A stretch of DNA of 14,494 nucleotides from JBBSEZ01 sp038239195 (GCA_038239195.1 JBBSEZ010000249.1:1-14494); one strand, 5' to 3'. Shown: positions 4,840 through 12,619, counted from the stretch's first letter. Numbers and translations: made by a program. The notes: generated from the letters alone by a model not told the origin.

Positions 4840-7554
4840 TCATCCCTCCGCCGACGGCCCGGGGAAGAACGCTCCGACGTCGAGCCCGCCTTCGTCGTTG
4901 GACTGGAAGCGCATGACGTGGGCGAGAACGACGAGCTCGGCGTGCGCCGACTGGTGGAAGTGCAGGTAGAGCTTCTCCGAGGGCAGCAGCTTCGCCACGC
5001 GGAAGCCGATTCCGCCGCTGGAAATGTTGCGGCCCACGGCCTCCATCGCCTCGCCCAGCTCCAGGTCGGGCAGCACGGGGTAGATGCGCAGCGGTTGCGC
5101 GAATGGCCTGCGCTCCTCGGCGCGTTGTTCCGTGCTCGCCTGCAAATAGGAGCGCAAACTGTCGAACAGTTGCGGCGCCAGGTCGGCCAGGGTGCTGGCC
5201 ATGCGGTCCGGCTCCCCGCCGAGGGGCCGCAGTCGCGCGTGCGCCTCGGTGAGGCGCACGCGCTGCGCGTCGAACGAGCCGACGCGCAGGTGGACCTCGA
5301 TGCGACGCTGCTGGCCGACGACGCGCTCCCAGAAGCGGCGCGGGGCCTGGAGGTCGATGTGGAAGCGGAACGAGCCCTGGGCTTCCTCGATGGGGCTGCC
5401 GTTCCAGTGCTGGCGGAAACCGTCTACCTTGAGCCGGGTGGCGCAGGGCAGTAGCTGGACCGGACAGCAATACTCCCAGGTGCCGTCGGGGTGGACGCGA
5501 TAGCGGACGTTCTGCGCACCAGCGACCTCGCACGGGACCGGGACGCGGAGGAGGGCGGTCACGAACTGGGCAGGAGAGGGCAGCACGACGTCGGGGGCGG
5601 GTGGCTCGCCGAACAGGCTCGTGAAGGGGATCACCGGGGGCAGCGTACGGTAGAGGTCCTCCTGGCTCGGCGCGGCGGCCGACTCCAGGGCATCGACGAA
5701 CGCCCGACAGTTGGGGTAGCGCTTGGGAGGGCTGGCGTCGAGAGCTCGCGCGACCACGTCGCGGTCGGGCTGAGGCAGCAGAGTCAGGTCGATCGGCGGG
5801 AGGCGGGCGCCCCCGGAGCGCCGATCGCCGGATCGGCGCATCTGGCCGAGGCCCTGGCGCTGGGGGCGCGGGTGGGCGCCGGTGAGCATCTCGGCGTAGA
5901 TCAGGGCGAGGCTGTACTGGTCGGCGGCGTTGTAGTCGCCCTGCTCGAACAGTTCGGGGGCGGCGTAGCGGGCGTTGAGCGGGCCGGCCGCCTGTCCCGT
6001 CGGCAGCCAGACGAGCTCGATCACGCCGAAGTCGGCGAACCACAGCCGGCCGTCCTGGACGAACAGGTTGCGCGGGTGCAGGCCGAGGTGGCGCAACCCA
6101 AACTGCTCGTGCAAGGCGTCCAGCGCTTCCGCGGCGGTGCGCAGATAGCGCAACAGTTCTTCGCGCGGGGCCCCGGAGCGGCCCTCGGCCAAACAGTTCT
6201 CGAAGCGGTCGCGTAGGGCTCGCTCGCAGCACTCGGTCACGAGGACCAGGCGCTCGGCGGGGCTCCAGTGGACCTCCGTGGGGGGCAGGGCCGGGTGGGT
6301 CAGGGCGCGCAGGTGTTGGATGAGGTGTTCGTCGTAGCGCACGAACTCGAGCAGGCAGAGCGCCCGGCACTCGCGGCCGGCGGCGTTGCGGGCGCGCCAG
6401 AAGTCCCCGAGCGGGGTTTGCGACAGGCACTGGAGGAACCGATGCCCCGGGAGCGACACGCTGGTCGGCTGTCCGGCAAGGGCGTTGAGCGGGGGCCCCT
6501 GGACGGTGCGGGCGCCCGCGCAGGGGGTCTCGGCGGTGGGGTTGTTGGGGCGGTGAGGCTCGGCTCGCGTGGGAGTGAGCGAGCCGGGTGGGGTGGCCCG
6601 GGTAATTTCGCTGGCGCGGGGCGAAGGCGCCAGGGGGAGAGAGGGCGCGTCCTCGCTGTCCTGGCGCTCCTGTGCGAGAACGCGCCGCCACATGCCGGAC
6701 GAGCGCAGCGAGGAGGCGGCGGGCCGGGCCTCGAGCAGGGCGTGTACCAGCTCGGTGCAGGAGGGAAAGCGCTCCTCGGGGGCCTTGGCCAGCGCCCGGG
6801 CGAGGATCGACTTGTCGCAGGGCAGCATCGCGCTGAGGTCGGGCTCGGCGCTGAGGTGCTTGAGGACGAGCTGGTGGACCGTCTCGTCCCAGAAGGGCAC
6901 GGTGCCGCTCAGCAACTGCTGGTAGACGATGGCCAGGCTGTACTGATCGCTGTGCCGGCTCAGGGTGCCGCGCAGGATCTCCGGGGAGGCGTAGAGCGGC
7001 GTGACGCCTCCGTTGCGGCGCGGGGCGCTGTCTCCCTCGGCGCTCCCCAGGCTGTGGACCAGGCCAAAGTCGGCCACCTTGATGTGGTTGCTGACGACGA
7101 AGAGGTTGTGCGGTTTGACGTCGAGGTGCTGCAGGCCGTGCTCGAAATTCATCTGGTCGAGGGCCTCGGCCGCCTCGATCAGGTAGGCCAGCAACTCGTC
7201 GCGCGGTATGCCGGGCTGGCCCTGGGCGCGCTGGTCTTCGTGGACCGCGTGCAAGCTGCGGTCGGCCAGCTCCATGAGGATGACCAGAACGCCCTCGATC
7301 ACCTCGATGCGCTCGAGCGACAGGATGAACGGATGGCGGATGGTCTTGACGCGCTGGAGCGCGGCCAGTTCTTGCTCGGCGGGGGAGGCCCCGTCCTCGC
7401 CGTGGCCGACGAACTTGATGGCCTTGAAGAGCCCGCCCGGGGCCTCGCACTTCCAGACCTCGCCAAAGCCCCCCTGGCCTAACGGCTCGACCAGCCGATA
7501 GCCGGGGATCGGCTCGGCCCCCGCTTCTCGCACCAACGCCATGGCCTGTGGCAT
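4840..7554 (-). CDS. Ser/Thr protein kinase with tandem kinase and pseudokinase domains and C-terminal PilZ-like domain
   Basis: The 904-residue protein starts at ATG 7554 behind GAGAGGA; a longer frame upstream is Arg/Pro-rich and unlikely to be translated. Domain 1 (about 19-280) is a complete Hanks-type kinase: GQGGFG loop 26-31, Lys47 in KAIK, HLDVKPHN 143-150 with catalytic Asp145, DFG 162-164, SPE 190-192. A Pro-rich linker follows. Domain 2 (about 370-628) keeps the fold (DFG 508-510, APE 532-534, DQYS) but reads HLGLHPRN at 489-496, with Gly491 in place of the catalytic Asp; it also lacks a glycine loop and the VAIK lysine, so it is a pseudokinase. Residues 665-813 are unrecognised. 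The end (about 814-893) is PilZ-like with NISSGGIGF at 843-851, but the upstream RxxxR c-di-GMP motif is degenerate (RRPFAQPLR). No membrane helix is seen, so it is probably cytoplasmic. A signalling role is inferred. Confidence 0.93.
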   Translation of the reverse strand: MPQAMALVREAGAEPIPGYRLVEPLGQGGFGEVWKCEAPGGLFKAIKFVGHGEDGASPAEQELAALQRVKTIRHPFILSLERIEVIEGVLVILMELADRSLHAVHEDQRAQGQPGIPRDELLAYLIEAAEALDQMNFEHGLQHLDVKPHNLFVVSNHIKVADFGLVHSLGSAEGDSAPRRNGGVTPLYASPEILRGTLSRHSDQYSLAIVYQQLLSGTVPFWDETVHQLVLKHLSAEPDLSAMLPCDKSILARALAKAPEERFPSCTELVHALLEARPAASSLRSSGMWRRVLAQERQDSEDAPSLPLAPSPRASEITRATPPGSLTPTRAEPHRPNNPTAETPCAGARTVQGPPLNALAGQPTSVSLPGHRFLQCLSQTPLGDFWRARNAAGRECRALCLLEFVRYDEHLIQHLRALTHPALPPTEVHWSPAERLVLVTECCERALRDRFENCLAEGRSGAPREELLRYLRTAAEALDALHEQFGLRHLGLHPRNLFVQDGRLWFADFGVIELVWLPTGQAAGPLNARYAAPELFEQGDYNAADQYSLALIYAEMLTGAHPRPQRQGLGQMRRSGDRRSGGARLPPIDLTLLPQPDRDVVARALDASPPKRYPNCRAFVDALESAAAPSQEDLYRTLPPVIPFTSLFGEPPAPDVVLPSPAQFVTALLRVPVPCEVAGAQNVRYRVHPDGTWEYCCPVQLLPCATRLKVDGFRQHWNGSPIEEAQGSFRFHIDLQAPRRFWERVVGQQRRIEVHLRVGSFDAQRVRLTEAHARLRPLGGEPDRMASTLADLAPQLFDSLRSYLQASTEQRAEERRPFAQPLRIYPVLPDLELGEAMEAVGRNISSGGIGFRVAKLLPSEKLYLHFHQSAHAELVVLAHVMRFQSNDEGGLDVGAFFPGPSAEG

Positions 7555-7586
7555 GTCGCGGTCCTCTCGAAGTTCCCCTCGGCGTC

Positions 7587-7610
7587 GGGCGCACGACGGC
7601 GGGCGCACGA
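7587..7610 (-). repeat. Tandem 10-bp direct repeat in the kinase leader
   Basis: On the minus strand TCGTGCGCCC occurs twice, separated by GCCG (14-base period). It lies between the candidate promoter and the kinase start, 33-56 bases before the ATG. It could be a regulator-binding site; no regulator is identified. Confidence 0.35.
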
Positions 7611-7626
7611 TCCACCAACCGCGACA

Positions 7627-7656
7627 AGGGTAGCTCACGCGTTTCCCCCCGTCCAA
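7627..7656 (-). promoter_or_regulatory. Weak candidate promoter for the kinase gene
   Basis: TTGGAC (7656-7651) and TACCCT (7632-7627) on the minus strand are spaced by 18 bases. Both boxes are only partial matches to the sigma-70 consensus. The predicted leader would be about 66 bases. Confidence 0.25.
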
Positions 7657-7662
7657 TCGCGC

Positions 7663-7679
7663 TTTGCGAGAGGCGCAAA
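7663..7679. repeat. Inverted repeat TTTGCG-N5-CGCAAA in the kinase/protease intergenic region
   Basis: TTTGCG at 7663-7668 and CGCAAA at 7674-7679 form a perfect 6-bp dyad around AGAGG. It sits just upstream of the candidate kinase -35 box and has the form of an operator for a dimeric regulator. The rest of the 313-base divergent gap (7555-7867) shows only the candidate promoters and the tandem repeat. Confidence 0.35.
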
Positions 7680-7783
7680 TCTGTGCGGGGGCCTCAACGC
7701 GTTTCCGAGGGCGCTGCTCGCCAAGCCTCGAGCGGCGCACTTCGAAGGCCCGCCGCTTGCGGCTTGGCGGGGGGCCTCCCCGA

Positions 7784-7813
7784 TTCGCCGGGCGCCCGCG
7801 GGCCCGCTATGAT
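7784..7813 (+). promoter_or_regulatory. Candidate promoter for the M50 protease gene
   Basis: TATGAT at 7808-7813 is a strong -10 box (5 of 6) in an otherwise GC-rich stretch. The best -35 is TTCGCC at 7784-7789, 18 bases upstream and weak. Transcription from here would leave a leader of about 48 bases before GTG 7868. Confidence 0.4.
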
Positions 7814-7867
7814 GCTTGAGGGGCGGCCCCCGACGTTCCGAGGAAGCGCTTTTGGCTGCGAGGTCAC

Positions 7868-8833
7868 GTGAGCAGGTACTCCGCCGGTTCCTTTCGCCTG
7901 CTTCGCGTGGCGGGCATCGACGTCTTCGTCCACTGGTCCTGGTTCCTCGTGGCCGCGCTCGAGGTCCAGTTCGGCAGTCACGTCTACCAGTCGCGAACCT
8001 GGCACGTCGTCTCGTACCTGACGTTCTTCTTCATCGTCCTCCTTCACGAATTCGGTCACGCCCTGGCCTGTCGCTCGGTCGGCGGGGAGGCCAATCGCAT
8101 CGTCTTGTGGCCGCTGGGCGGGGTGGCCTACGTCAGCCCGCCCCCCCGGCCGGGGCCCGTCCTGTGGAGCATCGCCGCGGGGCCGCTCGTCAACGTTCTC
8201 CTGGCCCCCGTCCTCCTCGGGCTGTTCTTTCTGGTGTGCGAAAGCCCGGGCTCGTGGCCACTCGACCACGACGCTGATCGCTACCTGTTCTTCACGTTCG
8301 TCGCCAACCTCATTATGCTCCTGTTCAACCTGCTGCCGATCTACCCGCTCGACGGCGGGCAGATCGCGCACGCGCTGCTGTGGTTCTTCGTGGGGCGCTG
8401 GCGCAGCCTGCAAATCATCAGCTTTGGGGGCATGGTGATCGGCGCCAGCGCGCTGGTGGCGGCGGTCATTTGGCAGTTCACCGGCCAGCGCGATTGGCAG
8501 AATTGGGTGCTCGTCTTCCTGGCCGGCTACGTCGCCTTTCGTGCCTTTGCCGGCTTCCGGCTGGCCAACGCCGTGCTGTCGCTGCTCAAACAGCCGCGAC
8601 ACGAAAAAGTGCGATGTCCGGCCTGCGGCGAGGCGCCGTTGGCAGGGCCCTTCTGGAGTTGCGAGGCCTGTGGCGCCGAGTTCGATACCTTCGCCTGCGA
8701 CGCCACCTGTCCGGGCTGCGGGAAGGTGTCCGCCGCCACGCCCTGTCTCTTTTGCCGGCACGTTCGTCCGCTCCCGGAGTGGCATGGCGAGCTGGGGGCG
8801 CGCGAGGGGCCCCTGGCCGTGTCGTCCGAGTAA
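7868..8833 (+). CDS. Site-2-type M50 metalloprotease with C-terminal zinc-ribbon-like tail
   Basis: This 321-residue multi-pass membrane protein starts at GTG 7868, with GAGG just upstream. It carries the two M50 zinc motifs inside hydrophobic segments: HEFGH at 60-64 (two His ligands and the catalytic Glu) and NLLPIYPLDGG ending at 164, with Asp162 the third ligand. The loop GGVAYV and the AAGPLVN helix between them are typical of the site-2 protease group. Such enzymes cut substrates within the membrane, often to release a transcription factor or anti-sigma factor; the substrate here is unknown. After the last helix, about residue 244 onward, the tail has cysteine knuckles C250/C253, C265/C268, C281/C284 and C293/C296, suggesting one or two zinc ribbons on the cytoplasmic side. 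It is divergent from the kinase gene and has no obvious partner. Confidence 0.92.
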   Translation: MSRYSAGSFRLLRVAGIDVFVHWSWFLVAALEVQFGSHVYQSRTWHVVSYLTFFFIVLLHEFGHALACRSVGGEANRIVLWPLGGVAYVSPPPRPGPVLWSIAAGPLVNVLLAPVLLGLFFLVCESPGSWPLDHDADRYLFFTFVANLIMLLFNLLPIYPLDGGQIAHALLWFFVGRWRSLQIISFGGMVIGASALVAAVIWQFTGQRDWQNWVLVFLAGYVAFRAFAGFRLANAVLSLLKQPRHEKVRCPACGEAPLAGPFWSCEACGAEFDTFACDATCPGCGKVSAATPCLFCRHVRPLPEWHGELGAREGPLAVSSE

Positions 8834-8837
8834 CGGC

Positions 8838-8972
8838 TCAGCGCGGCACGCAGACGACGCGCAGCCCGATGTACCCGTGCCGGGTGCCCGGCGTCGCCCA
8901 CTGACGATGGGCGGTGCGGCACAGCCGGCCGTGCCCGTACCACGACCCACCGGGCAGCACCCGGCCATCGCC
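8838..8972 (-). pseudogene. C-terminal remnant of a formylglycine-generating-enzyme-like (FGE/SUMF1) protein
   Basis: The minus strand reads GRVLPGGSWYGHGRLCRTAH, then RQWATPGTRHGYIGLRVVC and VPR, ending at TGA 8838. GGSW...CR.A.R...P......GLRVV is the signature C-terminus of the FGE-sulfatase domain, abundant in planctomycetes. Only about 44 of some 250 domain residues remain. Upstream on the same strand the sequence is antisense to the protein-glutaminase remnant, so nothing of the rest survives. In SUMF1 numbering the first active-site Cys is replaced by Gly in GGSWYGHG; the second Cys is kept. The fragment starts four bases past the stop of the convergent M50 gene. Confidence 0.8.
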
Positions 8973-8984
8973 CCTGGCGGGGCC

Positions 8985-9351
8985 CTGCGGGCACGGGGAG
9001 CAGCTGCACGCGCGGACGGCGCACGACCCGCGCGGCTTCATCACCTGGAGCTGGCACGTCGCCCCAACGCTGCCGGTGCGCCAGGGCGACCAGGTCCTCG
9101 ACTTCGCGATCGACCCGTCGCTGTTCAGCCGGCCGGTGACGGTGGCGAAGTGGCGCGACTCGATGCGGCGCAGGCCGGGGGGCAAGGAGCCCTACGTGTG
9201 CCAGACCGTCCTTGGCCAACCGCCCATGCAACCGAGCGGGACGCGGGCCCCGGGGAGCGGGTACTGGACCAGCGCCGACCCGCCCGGCGACCTCGACGCG
9301 CACGCGGTCACCACGATGAAGCGCTATCAGACGGTCGCGGATGGGCGCTGA
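8985..9351 (+). pseudogene. C-terminal remnant of a protein-glutaminase-like enzyme
   Basis: The plus strand reads GEQLHARTAHDPRGFITWSW, then HVAPTLPVRQGDQVLDFAID, PSLFSRPVTVAKWRDSM and on to TGA 9351. Bacterial protein glutaminase, which deamidates glutamine side chains in proteins, has W-x-HVA..., then IDPSLFS.PV....WR, with a Cys-His-Asp triad. The His (codon 9055) and Asp (codon 9112) are present and 19 residues apart, close to the spacing in the Chryseobacterium enzyme. The C-x-R-A-H segment with the catalytic Cys, expected about 41 residues before the His, is missing; that position is occupied by the opposed FGE-like remnant. The open frame to its left is antisense to that remnant. I therefore call it a 5'-truncated, inactive relic. 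No intact copy is in the window. Confidence 0.72.
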
Positions 9352-9355
9352 GCGC

Positions 9356-10414
9356 TCAGGCGCACAACACCACGTAGCCGCGGTGCAGGACCGTCTCGAC
9401 GGCCCCGAACACCTCCTCGACCACGCCGAGGACCTCCTCGGGCTGTTTCGTCACGAAAAAGAAGCGCCCTTGCGGCGTGAGCATCGCCTTGGATCGCTCG
9501 ATGAAGAGTCGCGCGATGGAGCCGGCGGCGTAGTAGGGCGGGTTGGCCAGGGCCACGTCGAACGTCCCCTCCTCGGGCCCGGTAACGGTGCTGCTGGCCA
9601 CGGCCTGGAAGCCGGCCACGCCGTTGACGCGGGCGTTGTGGTCGGCCAGGGCGATGGCGCGGACGTTGCTATCGACGAAGGCGACGAAGCCGGCCGGCCC
9701 GCTGCGCTGCGACGCGAAGACGCCGTTGGTGCCGACCCCACAGCCGACGTCGAGTACGCGGTCGCCCGGCTCGACCTCCATCACCTCGGCGAGAGCGCGG
9801 GCGCCGTTGTCGAATCGGCCGTAGGCGAAGGTGCCGGGGCGCGAGAGAAAGCGACAAGACGGGCCCTCCTTGATGCGGGCCTGAAACGTCATCTCGTGGC
9901 GGCGCCTCTCGCCCTCGCCCTCGCGCGCCGACCACAGCACGGTGTCGGGGGGGACGTCGCCGCCGTGGGGCGGGGTGTGGACGCGGCCAAAGACCTTCTT
10001 GAGCAGCGGGCCGAAGAACGGGTCGCCTTCGTACGGGGACCAGACGACGAGAGAGCCGTGGGGGCGGAGGACGTGGAACGCCTGCTCGACCACGTCGATC
10101 TTGAGCTCGCGCTCCCCGCCGCGCGCCGGCATGAAGACGGCGGTTTGAAAATCGGCAGGCAGGTCCCACAGGTCGGGGGCGGTGACGACGCTGGCTTTCA
10201 GTTTGTGATCGACGAGGGCCTCCCGCAGGCGATCGGCCTGGTAGAGGTCGAACTGAAAGCAGGTGGCCTCGACGCCGGGGCAGGCGAAAAGAAGATGCAC
10301 GACCTCGCCTGGCGAGCCGAGGACGACGAGCAGCGGCGGGCGCGCCTTGGCGATGACGAAGCCCGGAACGGGGAGCTGGGTCAGGGGCTTGTCGGTGCGC
10401 TTGCGTCGAGACAT
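9356..10414 (-). CDS. RsmC/RlmG-like class I methyltransferase (MTS domain)
   Basis: The 352-residue protein starts at ATG 10414 (MSRRKRTDKPL) behind GAGGG; the open frame further upstream is not coding-like. It has the two-part layout of RsmC/RlmG rRNA guanine-N2 methyltransferases. An N-terminal degenerate methyltransferase-like half (about 20-165) contains VVWSPYEGDPFFGPLLKKVF. The active C-terminal MTS domain has the SAM-binding motif VLDVGCGVGTNG at 220-231 and the catalytic motif NPPYY at 291-295. The enterobacterial enzymes have NPPFH there, so the rRNA target cannot be assigned. It ends tail to tail with the protein-glutaminase remnant, four bases apart, and lies 56 bases downstream of the epimerase gene on the same strand, with a hairpin between them. 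Confidence 0.88.
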   Translation of the reverse strand: MSRRKRTDKPLTQLPVPGFVIAKARPPLLVVLGSPGEVVHLLFACPGVEATCFQFDLYQADRLREALVDHKLKASVVTAPDLWDLPADFQTAVFMPARGGERELKIDVVEQAFHVLRPHGSLVVWSPYEGDPFFGPLLKKVFGRVHTPPHGGDVPPDTVLWSAREGEGERRRHEMTFQARIKEGPSCRFLSRPGTFAYGRFDNGARALAEVMEVEPGDRVLDVGCGVGTNGVFASQRSGPAGFVAFVDSNVRAIALADHNARVNGVAGFQAVASSTVTGPEEGTFDVALANPPYYAAGSIARLFIERSKAMLTPQGRFFFVTKQPEEVLGVVEEVFGAVETVLHRGYVVLCA

Positions 10415-10440
10415 TTCCGGCCCTCGCTTCGTGCCGCCCG

Positions 10441-10459
10441 CGCCGAGCGGAGCTCGGCG
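10441..10459. terminator. Hairpin between epimerase and methyltransferase genes
   Basis: CGCCGAGC-GGA-GCTCGGCG is a perfect 8-bp stem with a 3-base loop, 12 bases after the epimerase stop on the minus strand. No T-run follows, so it could be a weak terminator, an attenuator or an RNA-stability element separating two co-directional genes. Confidence 0.4.
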
Positions 10460-10470
10460 GCTAAATGGGG

Positions 10471-11481
10471 TCAGGCGCACAACTCGACCACGCTGGTCAA
10501 GGTCGCCCTCGGGGCCAGCACGCGCCAGCCCGCATCGACGCCGCGCGCTTGCAGGTTGATCGCGTCGGTCGTGCAGGTGTACGGCTCCACGCAAAAAGCT
10601 TGCCGGTGCGGCGGGGTGAAGACGACCAACTCGCGAAACTCCGGCGAGCAGAACACGCGCAGCGGCCCCCCCGGCCCGCCCTGCAACGACGCGCGCTCGA
10701 TCAGGCCGTCCGGGCGCGGGGCCCGCGCCGGCAAGCCCGTCAGGACGTCGTCCAGCGCCAGGTCGCCGTAGCGCCGCGCTCGGTTGAGGTCGCGCCCGTC
10801 CTCGACGGGCCGGCGCTCTCCGTTCGGCAGGTTCTCCACCAGTTCCCAGTATTCGCTCGCGGGCACGCAGACGGTGCAGTCGTCCGTCTTCCCGTCCCCG
10901 GCGAACGGCAGGCGGAAGTAGGGGTGATAGCCGAGGCCGAAGGGCAGGGGGACCGCGTCGGGGTTGTGGGCCTCCGCCTCGATGCGCAGCGTGCCGTCCC
11001 CGAGACGATAGGTGAGGCGAAGCTCGTGGTCAGCGGGCCAGAACGGCCGGCTGGCCGGGTCGTCGAGGGAGCAGCGGAAGGCGCCCGTGACCCAGGCGCT
11101 GGTGGCGCTGGCGCCGGAATCGAGCACGCGCCAGGGCCGGCGGCAGGCGAAGCCGTGGATGGCGTTCTTCTGCACGGGGTCGTTGAGCGGAAGCTGGTAG
11201 TCCTTGCCGTCCCACGCGAAGCGGCCCCCGCGGATGCGGTTGGGGAACGGGAAGAGCGTCGGGATGCCGCTGCGCGTGGGCCGGCCGTTGGCGAACAGGG
11301 CCGGGTCGGCGTAGAGCAGGTCGAGCAACTCGCCCCCGCGCGAGGCTTGCCAGCGAAAGCAATTGAATCCGAGCGCCGGCCAGACCTCGGCGCGTCCGCC
11401 GGCGCCGTCCTCGAGGACGTGGATGGTTGGGTCGAGCCCGGTCACTTGCGGATGGGCATAGGTGGAGGCGCGGAAGGCCAT
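10471..11481 (-). CDS. Aldose 1-epimerase (galactose mutarotase-like)
   Basis: The 336-residue protein starts at ATG 11481 with AGGGGGA upstream. It is a galactose-mutarotase-fold aldose epimerase that interconverts alpha and beta anomers of free hexoses. Family landmarks in order are FPNRIRGGRF at 79-88, the substrate-binding HGF with His109, GLGYHPYF with catalytic His186, and CVEPYT with catalytic Glu299. Length is normal. There is no signal peptide, so it should be cytoplasmic. The precise sugar cannot be read from sequence. Its start is only 37 bases from the ATG of the divergent dehydrogenase, so the two genes probably share a control region, though nothing proves a shared pathway. Confidence 0.92.
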   Translation of the reverse strand: MAFRASTYAHPQVTGLDPTIHVLEDGAGGRAEVWPALGFNCFRWQASRGGELLDLLYADPALFANGRPTRSGIPTLFPFPNRIRGGRFAWDGKDYQLPLNDPVQKNAIHGFACRRPWRVLDSGASATSAWVTGAFRCSLDDPASRPFWPADHELRLTYRLGDGTLRIEAEAHNPDAVPLPFGLGYHPYFRLPFAGDGKTDDCTVCVPASEYWELVENLPNGERRPVEDGRDLNRARRYGDLALDDVLTGLPARAPRPDGLIERASLQGGPGGPLRVFCSPEFRELVVFTPPHRQAFCVEPYTCTTDAINLQARGVDAGWRVLAPRATLTSVVELCA

Positions 11482-11518
11482 GCTCGTTTCCCCCTACACG
11501 TGGGCGCTGGAGGCGCCT

Positions 11519-12619
11519 ATGGTAGTCCCAGACCGCCCCACACTTACCTCGCAGGACCATTCCGTGCCGACCTTCTCCGCCGCCCAACTCGAGCGCTTCG
11601 CCGCCGACCTGTTCTGCGCCGCCGGCATCCCGGCGGACGAGTCCGCCATCGTCGCCCGCAGCCTGGTGGAGGGCAACCTGGCGGGGCACGACTCGCACGG
11701 CATCATTCGCGTGCCGCAGTACCTCCAGGCGCTGGAGACCGGCGTGCTCAAGACGGCCGTTCCTTTGAGCATAGTAACGCAAACGCCCGCCGTCCTCGTC
11801 TGCGACGGCGGGTGGGGCCTGGGGCAAGTGCAGGCGCATCGGCTGCTGGAGCGATTGGTGCCGATGGCCCGCGCCCTCGGCATCGCCGCGGGGACGATCG
11901 AGCAGTGCGGGCACGTGGGCCGACTCGGCGAGTACGGCGAGGCCGCCGCGGCGCAGGGGCTGGCGCTGTTCGCCACGGTCAACAACCACGGCTACGGCCG
12001 GGCCGTCGCCCCACCGGGGGGCAGGGCGGGGCGGATCGGCACCAACCCGCTTTGCCTCGCCGTGCCGGGCGAGCCGGACGCGCCGATCGTGCTGGACGTC
12101 GGGACGAGCGTGTGCGCCGAGGGCAAGGTGCGCGTCGCCTTCAACAAGGGCATCGCGCTGCCGGAGGGCTGGCTGCTGGACGCCGAGGGCCGGCCGACGA
12201 CGGACCCGGGCGTGTTGTACCGCGAGCCGCGCGGCACCATCCTGCCGCTGGGTGGTCCCCAGGCCTACAAGGGCTTCGGGCTGGGGCTGCTGCTGGACAT
12301 GCTGGCGGGCGGGCTGTCAGGGGCGCCGTGCAGCCGGCCGGAGATCGGCCCGAAGTCGGCCAACGGGGTGCTGTTCGTGCTGATGGAGCCGAAATTGTTT
12401 GCCGGCGTCGAGCACTTCCGCGAGGAGATCACGACGCTGGCCGAGAACGTTCGTACCAGTCCGAAGGCGGTGGGCGCCGAGACAATTACGCTGCCGGGCG
12501 ATCCCGAGCGGACTGCACGAGAGCGGCGCCGGCGCGAGGGCATCCCGCTCGACGACGGGACGTGGGGGCAGTTGACGGCCCTCGCGGGGCGGCTGAGCGT
12601 GGCGGTGCCAAAGAGTTGA
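11519..12619 (+). CDS. LDH2-family 2-hydroxycarboxylate dehydrogenase (YbiC/HcxB-like)
   Basis: The protein is 366 residues from ATG 11519, which has GGAGG five bases upstream; GTG 11564 is a possible alternative giving 351 residues, nearer the usual family start. It belongs to the malate/L-lactate dehydrogenase (LDH2) family, unrelated to classical Rossmann LDHs, which oxidises 2-hydroxyacids with NAD(P). GHDSHGIIRVPQY around 56-68 contains the catalytic His60. GHVGRLGEYGE, NNHGYG, TNPLCLAVPG and YKGFGLGLLLDMLAGGLSG are further family blocks. The ending RRREGIPLDDGTW matches the YbiC subgroup as I remember it, which acts on broad 2-hydroxycarboxylates. The true substrate is unknown. It is divergent from the aldose epimerase, and a sugar-acid role is possible. 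Confidence 0.92.
   Translation: MVVPDRPTLTSQDHSVPTFSAAQLERFAADLFCAAGIPADESAIVARSLVEGNLAGHDSHGIIRVPQYLQALETGVLKTAVPLSIVTQTPAVLVCDGGWGLGQVQAHRLLERLVPMARALGIAAGTIEQCGHVGRLGEYGEAAAAQGLALFATVNNHGYGRAVAPPGGRAGRIGTNPLCLAVPGEPDAPIVLDVGTSVCAEGKVRVAFNKGIALPEGWLLDAEGRPTTDPGVLYREPRGTILPLGGPQAYKGFGLGLLLDMLAGGLSGAPCSRPEIGPKSANGVLFVLMEPKLFAGVEHFREEITTLAENVRTSPKAVGAETITLPGDPERTARERRRREGIPLDDGTWGQLTALAGRLSVAVPKS

Noticed and set aside
4691..7678. A 995-codon second minus-strand frame opposite in phase to the kinase
   Set aside because: It is Arg/Pro-rich, has no domains and overlaps the tRNA; it exists only because high GC removes stops. The same applies to other long frames overlapping every real gene.
8986..8988. 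Cys codon upstream of HVAP as the protein-glutaminase nucleophile
   Set aside because: It is 23 residues from the His rather than about 41, lacks the C-x-R-A-H context and lies at the remnant junction.
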